Source: JBMOKU01 sp049324315
GTDB taxonomy: Bacteria > Bacillota > Clostridia > Peptostreptococcales > Thermotaleaceae
Length of the DNA stretch: 64,000 nt
NCBI GenBank assembly: GCA_049324315.1
Contig: JBMOKU010000003.1
Location: 68,248 to 132,247 of the forward strand
Direction: 5' to 3'
The translations under genes were made by a program, and so were the position numbers. The notes beneath the pieces are model-generated. The model searched no databases, had not been told where the DNA came from, and saw only the letters and a program-made list of their open reading frames with translations. Shown one piece after another: positions 25,281 through 34,303 of this stretch (its first letter is position 1; each line of letters starts with the position of its first letter).

Positions 25281-26147
25281 TTAAGCAAATTTTCTACACC
25301 CTGTCTGGTTTAATTCCATAGACTGATCATGTGTGAGCCTTCCTGCCGCATCTGCACGGCATTGTTGACAATGCTTCATTTGTTTCACGTAAACTTCACA
25401 TTTGTTTCTGATCGAAAACAATTCTTTATGATCAATTGTAGTCAAGCCCTCAAAACAACTGCCTTTCACTGGAATATGTGGAACGATGTTGGTCATAAAT
25501 GCCCCATACTCCTTTACCTTTTTAACGACATCTTCAATATGATTTTCATTCATATTTTTCAATACAACAATATTTATCTTACACAAAGCTCCTTTAGAAG
25601 ACAGGTATTTTAAGCCCTCCAATTGATTATTCAGAAGAACATTTGAAGCTTCTTTACCCCTTATTGTTTCTCCATGATAATTGATTCGTCTATATATCTT
25701 CGATCCAATCTCCGGATCAATGGCATTTATTGTTATGGTTATATGTCTTATCCCTAAAGAGATAATTTCTTCCCCATAAGCAGGAAGCATTAGTCCATTG
25801 GTTGACAAACAAAATATTGCTTCCGGATCATATACTTGAATAAGTTGTATGCTCTCCTTTGTCTGTTCAAAATTTGCAAGGGCATCTCCCGGTCCTGCAA
25901 TACCGACAACTGATAAATTTTCGATTTTTTCCTTTGCCATCTTATATCTCTCAAGGGCATCCCTTGGGGTTAAAACGATACTGGTAACTCCGGGGCGACA
26001 TTCATTGGCACAATCAAATTTTCTATTACAGTAATTACAGCTGATATTACATTTTGGCGCCACCGGAATGTGAATTCTGCCATAGTTCGCAGCCTTTTCA
26101 TTATAACAGGGATGTCTGTCTGTTCTTTCCTTAACTAAATCATCCAT
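25281..26147 (-). CDS. nifB: NifB, FeMo-cofactor precursor synthase (radical SAM)
   Basis: 288 residues. HPCYNEKAANYGRIHIPVAP, then the radical-SAM cluster motif CNISCNYC (C33, C37, C40), a second Cys pair CANEC, AGPGDALAN, and a C-terminal CQQCRADAAGRL. It fuses 4Fe-4S clusters into NifB-co with SAM. ATG at 26147 is chosen since AAGG precedes it and family members start close to HPCY; a TTG at 26189 would add 14 basic residues. The NifX-type C-terminal domain found in longer NifB proteins is missing and encoded by the adjacent gene instead. Confidence 0.94.
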   Translation of the reverse strand: MDDLVKERTDRHPCYNEKAANYGRIHIPVAPKCNISCNYCNRKFDCANECRPGVTSIVLTPRDALERYKMAKEKIENLSVVGIAGPGDALANFEQTKESIQLIQVYDPEAIFCLSTNGLMLPAYGEEIISLGIRHITITINAIDPEIGSKIYRRINYHGETIRGKEASNVLLNNQLEGLKYLSSKGALCKINIVVLKNMNENHIEDVVKKVKEYGAFMTNIVPHIPVKGSCFEGLTTIDHKELFSIRNKCEVYVKQMKHCQQCRADAAGRLTHDQSMELNQTGCRKFA

Positions 26148-26185
26148 ATAACGCCTTCCCTTCACAGATATTCTTTTTGTCGTAT

Positions 26186-26476
26186 TCAATATATCTTCTT
26201 TACTGCTTCCATGGGATCAATGGTATCCAGTTCGATATAAGGTCTAATCTTTCTTTTTCTGAGGCTTCTAATCATGCCTTCACCAATTTGACCGGAAATC
26301 ACAACGTGACAGTCAAGGATTTCTTCTATGATGTGGTCCGTGTGGACACCAGCTGTCTTGATGACCTCCAATAATTCTACGTGGTCTCCTTCTTTTCCAT
26401 AAATATGAAATATTTTGCATCTACCTAAATGTGCAGCTATATGGTTCATATCATCAACACTCACTGCAATTCTCAA
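26186..26476 (-). CDS. NifX/NafY-type iron-molybdenum cofactor-binding protein
   Basis: 96 residues forming a single dinitrogenase iron-molybdenum cofactor biosynthesis domain: RIAVSVDD..IAAHLGRCKIFHIY and VVISGQIGEGMIRSLRKRKIRP. Such domains hold NifB-co or FeMo-co in transit between NifB and NifEN. The TTG start overlaps the nifN stop (TTGA), so it is translationally coupled. It corresponds to the C-terminal domain of fused NifB proteins, here a separate gene directly before nifB. Confidence 0.88.
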   Translation of the reverse strand: MRIAVSVDDMNHIAAHLGRCKIFHIYGKEGDHVELLEVIKTAGVHTDHIIEEILDCHVVISGQIGEGMIRSLRKRKIRPYIELDTIDPMEAVKKIY

Positions 26477-27867
26477 TCGCCTTCTCTCCTTTCTACGGAA
26501 GCTGAAGCATCGAAGTATTCTCTAAACATCCTGGTTTTAAACGTGTTATATTTATTAGCCAACAGTGTATTGGTCACTTCATCGAGAAGTTCTGTGGAGC
26601 CTTTGTATCCGACGAAGACCTTCCGCTGGGCACCTACCCTGTCGTGTACCGGAAAACCTACTCGGACTAAAGGAATATGATCCTTCTCCTCAATAAATCT
26701 ACCGTCAGAATGTCCTATGAGAATATTAACTTTTCTTTCTATGACATGCTGTCTTATGGTCTCAAAATCAGTATCTTCCATAATTAACGTATCTTCTAAC
26801 AACATGTCGTAATTTTCAACTTTGAGTAAGTCCTTTAATCGATTTGTATTTGAGCCTGTGGCAATCACGCATGGCTTTATGCCGTTTTCCAGGCAAAGCT
26901 TCGTAATCCCATATACCATTTCCGGCGATCCGAAGACAGCAGCCCTACCCTCTGCATTGTATTTATGCGAATCAACCATAGCATCCAGCATACGTCCTCT
27001 TTCATCTTGAATAGACTTCGGTATGTATTTATTTGAAATCGTTGATAATATCTCAATAAACTTATCCGTATTCTCCATACCGATCGGTAATGGACAGCGG
27101 TAAAGGGGAACATCATACGCATCTTCAAGATATTTCCCAGGAGAATGCTCATCCCCTATGAGCAGATCCATTTCAATGGTTGCCCTACTCCCACCCATCT
27201 TCCTTATATCCTCAAGTCTCGTACCTCCCTTGGGAAGCCTGTTGTAACTGCTTTGGTACGGTGCATCTAAGGTTTCTGAACTATCCGGAAAAATCGTATA
27301 CTTTATTCCGAAAGCTTCAACCATTTCCTTTATATGCCGGATAGAGCCAGGTGAAATATTTCCTACAATGATATTAACTTTTTCGTTGTTCTCTGAAGGC
27401 TTTACTGTCTGCTCCAGGATGCTTCTTAAGGCTGCATAATAGCCTTCATATTGGGACGCGCCATAACCGGGTGTCGGGACTGTAACGAAATGAATATTTT
27501 CTGCCTTTTCTTCTATTTTAAAGTCCTGCACGATTCTGTTAATATCTTCTCCAATGGTCTCTGCTAAGCATGTTGTAGCGATACCAATTGCCTTTGGATT
27601 ATATAGCTTTATTACATTTTTTAATCCCTTCTTTAAGTTTTGCGCCCCCCCATAAACGGTTCCTTTTTCATTTAAACACGAAGATGCAATATCAACGGGT
27701 TCATTATAATGGGTAGCCATATGTCTTCTGATATAGGTACTACATCCTTGAGAACCGTGGAGAATTACCGCACAGCCTTCTATCCCCTTAAATGCTATTG
27801 ATGCACCCATAGGCATACACATTTTGCATGGGTTTACATTTAAATTAACAAAATTTCTGCTTTTCAT
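26473..27867 (-). CDS. nifN: NifN, FeMo-cofactor scaffold beta subunit
   Basis: 464 residues, NifK-like. NPCKMCMPMGASIAF, LHGSQGCSTYIRRH and TTCLAETIGED retain the three N-terminal cysteines for the NifEN cluster. With NifE it forms the scaffold on which NifB-co is converted to FeMo-co. ATG at 27867 is set by a GGAG 7 nt upstream; an earlier in-frame start overlaps nifE. It follows nifE by 10 bp. It is called NifN rather than a second NifK because it follows NifE and lacks NifK-specific C-terminal segments. Confidence 0.92.
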   Translation of the reverse strand: MKSRNFVNLNVNPCKMCMPMGASIAFKGIEGCAVILHGSQGCSTYIRRHMATHYNEPVDIASSCLNEKGTVYGGAQNLKKGLKNVIKLYNPKAIGIATTCLAETIGEDINRIVQDFKIEEKAENIHFVTVPTPGYGASQYEGYYAALRSILEQTVKPSENNEKVNIIVGNISPGSIRHIKEMVEAFGIKYTIFPDSSETLDAPYQSSYNRLPKGGTRLEDIRKMGGSRATIEMDLLIGDEHSPGKYLEDAYDVPLYRCPLPIGMENTDKFIEILSTISNKYIPKSIQDERGRMLDAMVDSHKYNAEGRAAVFGSPEMVYGITKLCLENGIKPCVIATGSNTNRLKDLLKVENYDMLLEDTLIMEDTDFETIRQHVIERKVNILIGHSDGRFIEEKDHIPLVRVGFPVHDRVGAQRKVFVGYKGSTELLDEVTNTLLANKYNTFKTRMFREYFDASASVERREGD

Positions 27868-27877
27868 AGTAACTCTC

Positions 27878-29230
27878 CTATATACTATTTCTGACATATC
27901 TCCAAACAGGACTGTTCATCGTCATATCCAGTTCCTTTGCAAAATTTACAGCACCTTCAAAACCACAGAGCGGATGCTTCCTTTCATGGTTATGATCTAG
28001 AAATGCCACGCCCAACTTATACGCCAGGGGCCTTTCCTTTACACCTCCTACCAATACATCTGCGCCATTTTCCTTCATAAACTTCTCTAATTCTATGGGA
28101 TTTGCATCATCCAGGACAATGGTACCTTCATCAGCCAATTCTTTAATCATTTCATACTCCTCTTGGCTGCCTGTCTGCGTACCTACCATGACCGTCCTAA
28201 TCCCCAGATGATTGAACTGCTTAATTAATGAAATGCCTTTAAATCCTCCGCCAACGTAAATGGCAGCACGTTTACCTTTCAATCTTTCACGATAATATGA
28301 AAGCTTTTCTTCCACATTCTTTAATTTTGTTGCGATGAGTTCTTCTGTTTTTCTAATAGTTTCTTGACTACCTACGATAGTTGCTATTTCCCTTAGGGAA
28401 TATATTGTATCATCCAGTCCAAAGAAACTTACCTTAACAAAGGGTATGTTATACATACTTTCCATTTGTTTTGCAAGATACAACATGGATCCGGCGCATT
28501 GTACAATATTCAGCTTTCCCCTAGGTGCTTTTCTTATTTCTTCATAGGAACTATCACCTGTGAATTTAGCATTGATCTTGATCCCTATTTCCTTGAGATA
28601 GTTTTGTATGATCCATATCTCGCCAGCTAAATTGAAATCCCCTAAATAATTTATTTCTCCTTCTGCACGGGAATCACAACTATCTTCCATTAGTTTCAAT
28701 AATGCATCACATGCTGCCCTGTATCCGCTTGATTTGTTCCCCGCAAAACCCGAAGATTGCACTGGGATCACCTTTATTCCATGTTTTTGCTCAGCAGCCT
28801 TACACACAGCTGTTAAATCATCTCCAATAACCCCTACCACACAGGTAGAATATACAAATACAAGCTTCGGGTCATATTTAAAGACGATCTCATCAATTGC
28901 ACAGGAAAGCTTCTTTTCTCCGCCAAATATTACGTCTTTTTCTCTAATGTCTGTAGAAAAGCTGTTTCTATAGACTTCTTCTCCACTACTTAAGCTTCCT
29001 CGGATATCCCAGGTATAGCTTGCACATCCGATGGGTCCATGGACAATGTGATAAGCATCTGTTATCGGATTCAGTACAACCCTGGCACCGCAATATACAC
29101 AAGCTCTTTGGCTCACAGAGCCTGCTACACTGTGCTGATCACACTGTATCTTTTTATCCTTGAATTTAGAGTTGCATATAATCGAATCCTGTCTTTCCTC
29201 TAAGGTTTCTATTTTAAATGCTTCCGTCAT
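27878..29230 (-). CDS. nifE: NifE, FeMo-cofactor scaffold alpha subunit
   Basis: 450 residues, NifD-like. Cluster cysteines lie in RACVYCGARVVL, HGPIGCASYTWD and YSTCVVGVIGDD; the segment NIVQCAGSMLYLAKQME and a C-terminal HPLCGFEGAVNFAKELD also fit NifE. The cofactor-ligand region HERKHPLCGFEG differs from the HSxDYSGP of NifD, as expected for a scaffold. It starts at ATG 29230 after a GGGAGGG site. A 140-bp repeat-rich gap separates it from nifK. Confidence 0.94.
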   Translation of the reverse strand: MTEAFKIETLEERQDSIICNSKFKDKKIQCDQHSVAGSVSQRACVYCGARVVLNPITDAYHIVHGPIGCASYTWDIRGSLSSGEEVYRNSFSTDIREKDVIFGGEKKLSCAIDEIVFKYDPKLVFVYSTCVVGVIGDDLTAVCKAAEQKHGIKVIPVQSSGFAGNKSSGYRAACDALLKLMEDSCDSRAEGEINYLGDFNLAGEIWIIQNYLKEIGIKINAKFTGDSSYEEIRKAPRGKLNIVQCAGSMLYLAKQMESMYNIPFVKVSFFGLDDTIYSLREIATIVGSQETIRKTEELIATKLKNVEEKLSYYRERLKGKRAAIYVGGGFKGISLIKQFNHLGIRTVMVGTQTGSQEEYEMIKELADEGTIVLDDANPIELEKFMKENGADVLVGGVKERPLAYKLGVAFLDHNHERKHPLCGFEGAVNFAKELDMTMNSPVWRYVRNSI

Positions 29231-29256
29231 ATTTCCCCCTCCCAGAAATCAGGGCA

Positions 29257-29357
29257 GTGCCATGGGGACAGTCGCAGTGCCTTGGGGACGGTTCGTCTGG
29301 CACACATGCTTTTCGTGTGCCTGAGGAACTGTCCCCATGGCACCTTCCCCAAGGCAC
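29257..29357. repeat. Interleaved inverted repeats between nifK and nifE
   Basis: Arm A (29257-29272, 16 bp) pairs perfectly with A' (29328-29343). Arm B (29277-29288, 12 bp) pairs perfectly with B' (29346-29357). A GGCACAC/GTGTGCC hairpin (29299-29321) lies between. The order A-B-hairpin-A'-B' is interleaved. Its GGGGAC core relates it to the 18.5 and 44.4 kb repeats. Confidence 0.85.
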
Positions 29358-29370
29358 ATCCCCAAGAGCA

Positions 29371-30735
29371 CTACATGACTAATTCAAAATCCTCGTCTTC
29401 ACATTCCCTATCATACTTATCAAGAAAAGCTGTACTAATTTTTTCAATGATCCTAATAGCACCCCTATAACCCACCGTTGGAAAATAACTATGTCCCACC
29501 CTATCTAAAATGGGAAAACCGATTCGAACGAGAGGAATATTCTCTGCCCTGGATATATATTTGCCGTAGGTATTTCCAATCAAGATATCTACCGGATCAT
29601 TTTTTATCCATTGGTGCAGTTGGAACAGATCTCCAGCCTCCTTCACGTGTCCTTCTATCCCTGCATCTTTTAGTATTTTTTCAACCTCTTTTGTAAATGC
29701 TTTGCCGGGCGTTCCCGTCAAGACGTGAATAGGTTTCATTCCAAGACTAATCACGAATTGTGTTAATGCTATCACGGTATCGGGGTCTCCGAATATTGCA
29801 GCTTTTTTTCCATGATAATGCTGATGAATATCGATCATTAGATCCACCAACTGTCCTCTTTCTTCCTCCAATTCATAGGGAATGGAGTTTCCTGACAATC
29901 GGGCCATCTTCATGATTAGGTCATCTGTATATTGTATACCGATAGGAATATTCAAAACATGTGGTGTCACACCGCACTTTGTATCAAGTTCATATGCCGC
30001 TGCTTTAGACGCAAAGGAACCTAATGCAATGGTTGCTTTTGATTTCCCGGATTCTTGAATATGCTCTATCTTGGTTCCTCCTTTAGGATACATATCGTAC
30101 TTACCCGTATTGGGCGCGTCAACAACCCCGCTGGTATCAGGGAACATGATATAATCCAGACCCATTAATTTTGCAATTCTTTTTATTTCTCTCATATCGC
30201 TGGGTTCTACATAGCCCGGTATTATATTTACTTTCTTGCTTGTTTCGATACATTCTCCTCCAGCTAAATATGTTACCATTGCCTTCACCATATTTGAAAA
30301 TCCTGTAACATGAGATCCCACATAACTGGGCGTATTGGCATGGATAACTATTTTCCCCGCAGGTATATCCGTTGCATTAACGATGGCTTGTATATCGTCG
30401 CCTATGGTTTCCGATAAGCACGTGGTATTGATTGCAATTACGTCCGGATCATATATGTGAAAAACATTCTTTATACCAGTTTGAAGGTTAACTCTACCGC
30501 CAAAAACGGAGGCTCCCTCTGTAAAAGAACTGGTTGATGCCATGATTGGATCTCTAAAATGCCTGGTAAGATGCATTCTGTGATAGGAGCAGCATCCTTG
30601 CGAACCATGGCTGTGTGGTAAACATCTATGAATCCCCAGGGCTGCATACATTGCCCCAATAGGTTGGCAAGTTTTTGCCGGATTTATGACCAATGACTTT
30701 CTGTCGGCTATCTCTTTTGGGGTTAATTCTAACAT
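29371..30735 (-). CDS. nifK: Nitrogenase MoFe protein beta subunit
   Basis: 454 residues, a short clostridial-type NifK without the roughly 50-residue N-terminal extension of proteobacterial proteins. P-cluster cysteines: C23 (PAKTCQPIGA), C48 (HGSQGCCSYHR) and C106 (NTTCLSETIGDD). The C-terminal GFPILDRVGHSYFPTVGYRGA is typical. It forms the alpha2-beta2 dinitrogenase with NifD. ATG 30735 follows AGGAGG; it lies 10 bp after nifD. Confidence 0.96.
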   Translation of the reverse strand: MLELTPKEIADRKSLVINPAKTCQPIGAMYAALGIHRCLPHSHGSQGCCSYHRMHLTRHFRDPIMASTSSFTEGASVFGGRVNLQTGIKNVFHIYDPDVIAINTTCLSETIGDDIQAIVNATDIPAGKIVIHANTPSYVGSHVTGFSNMVKAMVTYLAGGECIETSKKVNIIPGYVEPSDMREIKRIAKLMGLDYIMFPDTSGVVDAPNTGKYDMYPKGGTKIEHIQESGKSKATIALGSFASKAAAYELDTKCGVTPHVLNIPIGIQYTDDLIMKMARLSGNSIPYELEEERGQLVDLMIDIHQHYHGKKAAIFGDPDTVIALTQFVISLGMKPIHVLTGTPGKAFTKEVEKILKDAGIEGHVKEAGDLFQLHQWIKNDPVDILIGNTYGKYISRAENIPLVRIGFPILDRVGHSYFPTVGYRGAIRIIEKISTAFLDKYDRECEDEDFELVM

Positions 30736-30745
30736 GCTATACCTC

Positions 30746-32335
30746 CTAACCTTGAATTTTTCCTTCTAGTATGGGTTCCTTTTTCCATGGTGGAACCATA
30801 TAACGCCATGCCGGCGTAAAAATTCCTGCGGCAACATCCCTGGCAAAATTTACAGCTCCTTTAAAACCTGCATAGGGCCCGCTATAATCGTAGGAATGCA
30901 TTTGTTTTGAATAAATACCCATTTTATGAATGGCGTACTTATCTTTTACGCCTGAACCAAATATATCGGGTTTCAGGATCTTAATAAACGCTTCTGTTTC
31001 ATAATGGTTTAAATCGTCGATAATAACAGATCCGTCTTTTGCGTGCTTAATCAGACCTTGATAATCTCCTAAAGGTAGTTCTTTTTTAAGCGCTTCATAT
31101 TTTTCCGGAGAAAGATATAGCTTGTAATTCTTTTCATCCTTCTCGATTTCCAGTTCCTCGACGTTTCTGCTGTCCGCATCAACTTTAATATCCGGTAATA
31201 CATCTCTACCTTCATAATCATCTCTGTGACCAAATTCGTACCCTGCCAAAACCGTTTCTATTCCAAGATCATTAAATAAGTCTTGATAATGATGAGCTCT
31301 AGATCCACCGACAAACAGCATAGCCGTTTTTCCCTCACACATCTTTCGATAGAATGCTATATCCTCATCTAAATCAGCCAATTCTTCAGCAATCACTTCC
31401 TCTGTTTTTTGAATTAACGGTTCATCTCCAAAGTATTTGGCCATATTACGCAGTGTCTCAATGATTGAATTAATCCCAATAAAATTAACCTTCAACCATG
31501 GTGTGCCGTATTTTGTTTCAATCATCTCAGCTATATAGTTGATGGAACGGTGGCATTGTACAAGATTTAAATCGGCTTTATGGGCATTTTTCAATCGCTG
31601 ATAGCTTCCGTTGCCGGTCATGGTAGAAATGATATTGTATCCGATTTTATTCAAGATCCTTGCGATTTCCCATTCATCTCCACCGATATTGTATTCTCCC
31701 AAAATATTGATAGAATATTTGGGGACCTCTTCATCTCCGGTTCCGATAACGTGCTGCATTAACCCGTTATTGGCGATGTGATGCCCTGCAGATTGGCTTA
31801 CACCTTTATACCCTTCACAGTTAAAAGCCAGCACCTTAACACCATACTTTTCTTCCGCCTCTTGGGCGACAGCCCCTATATCGTCTCCGATGAGCCCTAC
31901 CGGACAAGTAGCACTAATCGTAATGGCTTCGGGATTAAATATCTTTACGGCTTCTTCGATTGCCTGCTTCAAAGCCTTCTCGCCACCAAAGACAATATCT
32001 TTTTCTTGCATATCTGTGGTAAAGCAATAATTCAAAAAATTCTTTTCTCCTTTTGCAGCTTTACCCTTATTTCTTCTTGTGCCCCAAGAATAGTATGAGC
32101 ATCCCACAGGTCCATGTACGATATGAACCATATCGATGATGGGTCCTAATACAACACCTTTGCACCCTGCAAAACAACATCCTCTGTTGGTAATGATTCC
32201 CGGAACCGTTCGTGTGTTTGCCGTAATTTCCTGGGTATTACAACCATCTTTCACCAACATATGTTTCTTTCTATTCTTCATTACCTTAGAAGGGTAAGCA
32301 TTTAATACCTTATCCATTGCCTGTAAAATGTCCAT
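30746..32335 (-). CDS. nifD: Nitrogenase MoFe protein alpha subunit
   Basis: 529 residues. P-cluster cysteines C53 (RGCCFAG), C79 (HGPVGCSYYSW) and C144 (SATCPVGLIGDD). FeMo-co ligands are C261 (LVQCHRSINYI) and H480 (KQMHSYDYSGPYAG); active-site Q181 and H185 sit in GVSQSAGHHIAN. The insertion at about 385-440 is typical of clostridial and archaeal NifD. No gamma-subunit gene is present, so this is the molybdenum enzyme. ATG at 32335 is chosen from GAGGTG 6 nt upstream. Confidence 0.97.
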   Translation of the reverse strand: MDILQAMDKVLNAYPSKVMKNRKKHMLVKDGCNTQEITANTRTVPGIITNRGCCFAGCKGVVLGPIIDMVHIVHGPVGCSYYSWGTRRNKGKAAKGEKNFLNYCFTTDMQEKDIVFGGEKALKQAIEEAVKIFNPEAITISATCPVGLIGDDIGAVAQEAEEKYGVKVLAFNCEGYKGVSQSAGHHIANNGLMQHVIGTGDEEVPKYSINILGEYNIGGDEWEIARILNKIGYNIISTMTGNGSYQRLKNAHKADLNLVQCHRSINYIAEMIETKYGTPWLKVNFIGINSIIETLRNMAKYFGDEPLIQKTEEVIAEELADLDEDIAFYRKMCEGKTAMLFVGGSRAHHYQDLFNDLGIETVLAGYEFGHRDDYEGRDVLPDIKVDADSRNVEELEIEKDEKNYKLYLSPEKYEALKKELPLGDYQGLIKHAKDGSVIIDDLNHYETEAFIKILKPDIFGSGVKDKYAIHKMGIYSKQMHSYDYSGPYAGFKGAVNFARDVAAGIFTPAWRYMVPPWKKEPILEGKIQG

Positions 32336-32363
32336 TGCTTTCACCTCTTTCATTTTTCAGCCC

Positions 32364-32747
32364 TTAAATTGCTTCGCTTCCTCTTTCTCCTGTTCTAACC
32401 CTTATTACTTCCTCAACAGGGACGACAAAGATTTTTCCGTCTCCCATATTTCCTGTTTGATTAACCTCGATGACCATATCAATAATTTTTTTGACATCAT
32501 CATCATTTGCCACAATAGATATGAGCCGTTTTGGTATCAATCGGTGTTGTTCTGAAATAACCTCGGCTTTATTGACAGAATCCAACTGCTGCCCATCAAG
32601 TAATAACTCTATCAGCTCATAATCAACCTTTTTCTTTCCCCGTCCTGCTACTTTCATACAGTTAAAAGCAGGAAATCCGGCTAACGCAAGGGCCTCTTTC
32701 GTTTTATTGATCATATTCATGCGAACGATTATCATAACTTCCTTCAT
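32364..32747 (-). CDS. nifI2: NifI2, PII-like nitrogenase regulator
   Basis: 127 residues, PII fold with NifI2 features: AGRGKKKVDYELIELLLDG in a lengthened T-loop region and TGNMGDGKIFVVPVEEVIRV at the C-terminus. With NifI1 it forms a complex that blocks MoFe protein when ammonium is added and is released by 2-oxoglutarate, as established in methanogens. GGAGG lies 9 nt before the ATG. It lies 15 bp after nifI1 and 28 bp before nifD. Confidence 0.93.
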   Translation of the reverse strand: MKEVMIIVRMNMINKTKEALALAGFPAFNCMKVAGRGKKKVDYELIELLLDGQQLDSVNKAEVISEQHRLIPKRLISIVANDDDVKKIIDMVIEVNQTGNMGDGKIFVVPVEEVIRVRTGERGSEAI

Positions 32748-32762
32748 TGAACAACGCCTCCT

Positions 32763-33089
32763 CTAGAGTTCCTTCTTTCCGCTGCTAATGGTATATACTT
32801 CTTCTACATCATTAACAAATATCTTACCGTCTCCGAAGGCTCCTCCGTTGCTGCTTATGGCATTTTTCATAATAATATTGACAACCATATCTTTGTTTTC
32901 ATCATCAACAATGATCATCAACATTTCCTTTGGTATCTCATCATAACAGATGTTACCTACCTTCACGCCTCTCTGTTTACCTCTGCCAACTACATCTATT
33001 TTCGTAACAGCCGGAAAATCGGCATCTCTTAATTCGTTTAATACATTTTCAGCCTTTTCAGGTCTTACAATTGCCCTTATCATCTTCAT
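32763..33089 (-). CDS. nifI1: NifI1, PII-like nitrogenase regulator
   Basis: 108 residues. VGRGKQRGVKVGNICYDEIPK is the NifI1-type T-loop, and GGAFGDGKIFVNDVEEVYTI the C-loop. It works with NifI2 in post-translational switch-off of nitrogenase. ATG at 33089 follows GGAGG by 8 nt; an upstream GTG overlaps the site. It lies between nifH and nifD, the position usual in Clostridia and methanogens. Confidence 0.93.
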   Translation of the reverse strand: MKMIRAIVRPEKAENVLNELRDADFPAVTKIDVVGRGKQRGVKVGNICYDEIPKEMLMIIVDDENKDMVVNIIMKNAISSNGGAFGDGKIFVNDVEEVYTISSGKKEL

Positions 33090-33217
33090 AATCTGCACCT
33101 CCCATGAAATTTATATCATCTTCAGACGCATATGCTTAATATTTTATTTGTTTTTTTCTATGATTACGTTTGACTTTTACTGTAGAGAATTGTATAATAG
33201 GATACAACAACTCAGCG

Positions 33218-33298
33218 TGAGGATATTTTTTTGACCCTCAGGGAAAACATTTTCTTATTTTTAGGAGATAAGAAAACTGTTTAAAAAATTTATCCTCA
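33218..33298 (-). other. nifH 3' stem-loop region
   Basis: An outer 8-bp stem (33218-33225 with 33291-33298) encloses a 9-bp stem TTTTCTTAT/ATAAGAAAA (33250-33258 with 33268-33276). It lacks a proper T-run. It follows the nifH stop directly and probably stabilises nifH mRNA or partly terminates, so that Fe protein is made in excess of NifDK. Confidence 0.6.
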
Positions 33299-33304
33299 TG
33301 TTGT

Positions 33305-34129
33305 TTATGCTACACTTAAAAATCCATACTCCATAAGGATTTCTTCTAGCCTTTCTTGCGTCATTGGCTTTGGTATGACGAACATTTTATTTCCGTCTAT
33401 GGCTTTTGCCAATGCTCTGTACTCATCTGCCTGTGCAGCCGTCGGATCGTATTCTATGACGGTTTTTTTGTTGATCTCTGCATGTTGAACAACATTGTCT
33501 CTGGGAACAAAGTGTATTAATTGTGTGCCCAATTCTTCAGCAAAAGCCTTTAGCATTTCATATTCATTGTCTACTTTACGGCTGTTACATATGATGCCGC
33601 CCAATCTCGTACCGCCTGTTTTAGCATATTTTTGAATCCCTTTGGAAATGTTATTTGCAGCATACATCGCCATCATCTCTCCACTGGCAACGATATAAAT
33701 TTCTTGGGCTTTACCTTCTCGAATCGGCATGGCAAATCCACCGCAGACAACATCGCCCAATACATCATAGAAAACATAATCCAGTTCTGCTTCATAAGCT
33801 TTTAAGCTCTCAAGCAAATTGATAGATGTTATGATCCCTCTACCTGCACAGCCAACACCAGGCTCTGGTCCCCCAGATTCTACACATTTGATTCCTCCAA
33901 AACCGACTTTCATGATTTCATCCAGCTCCACATCATCCCCTTCTTCTCTCAAAGTGTCCAGAACGGTTCTTTGCGCCAATCCACCCAATACCAATCTTGT
34001 GGAGTCTGCCTTTGGATCACATCCGACAATCATAATTTTTTTGCCCATTTCGGCAAGGGCAGAAGTTAGATTTTGCGTGGTCGTAGATTTTCCTATACCA
34101 CCTTTTCCATAAATTGCGATTTGTCTCAT
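33305..34129 (-). CDS. nifH: Nitrogenase iron protein NifH
   Basis: 274 residues. P-loop GKGGIGKST (8-16); 4Fe-4S cysteines C94 (GVGCAGRG) and C129 (DVVCGGFAMP); switch-I DPKADSTR. Arg97 is the residue that is ADP-ribosylated in some species, but no draT/draG is in the window. It passes electrons to NifDK with ATP hydrolysis. ATG 34129 is chosen from AAGGG upstream and from family starts; 11 extra residues are possible from an earlier codon. It is the first gene of the nif run, behind an ANTAR-type leader. Confidence 0.97.
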   Translation of the reverse strand: MRQIAIYGKGGIGKSTTTQNLTSALAEMGKKIMIVGCDPKADSTRLVLGGLAQRTVLDTLREEGDDVELDEIMKVGFGGIKCVESGGPEPGVGCAGRGIITSINLLESLKAYEAELDYVFYDVLGDVVCGGFAMPIREGKAQEIYIVASGEMMAMYAANNISKGIQKYAKTGGTRLGGIICNSRKVDNEYEMLKAFAEELGTQLIHFVPRDNVVQHAEINKKTVIEYDPTAAQADEYRALAKAIDGNKMFVIPKPMTQERLEEILMEYGFLSVA

Positions 34130-34189
34130 ACGATCATCCCTTCTTTTTTTATTTGAAAGCAATGAATATTGCCTTCTGTCAATTTGAAT

Positions 34190-34297
34190 AAAAAAAATGA
34201 GATCTACATAACAAGCCCTTGAACCTGTTATAAGACCTCATTGTCTTAACCGATTATTATTAAATTTTTGTTGAACTTAACATTATTCTCTGATATG
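34190..34297 (-). promoter_or_regulatory. nifH leader: hexaloop stem and overlapping terminator (ANTAR-type)
   Basis: On the minus strand TAAGAC-AATGAG-GTCTTA (34231-34248) is a perfect 6-bp stem with a six-base loop, A at 1 and G at 4. Loop plus 3' arm (AATGAGGTCT) is the 5' arm of a strong terminator: it pairs with AGATCTCATT, then ATAACA/TGTTAT, and ends in T8 (34190-34197). Forming one structure destroys the other. The terminator lies about 60 nt before the nifH start. A weaker TGTT/AACA hairpin upstream could be a second binding stem, but its loop lacks the G. Confidence 0.85.
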
Positions 34298-34303
34298 TAT
34301 CTA

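Noticed and set aside
29257..29357. CRISPR or insertion-sequence remnant
   Set aside because: No regular spacers, no cas genes, no transposase frame; the arms are inverted, not tandem direct repeats.
30746..32335. Vanadium or iron-only nitrogenase
   Set aside because: No delta/gamma subunit (vnfG/anfG) gene between D and K; nifE, nifN, nifV and the NifD active-site residues fit the Mo enzyme.
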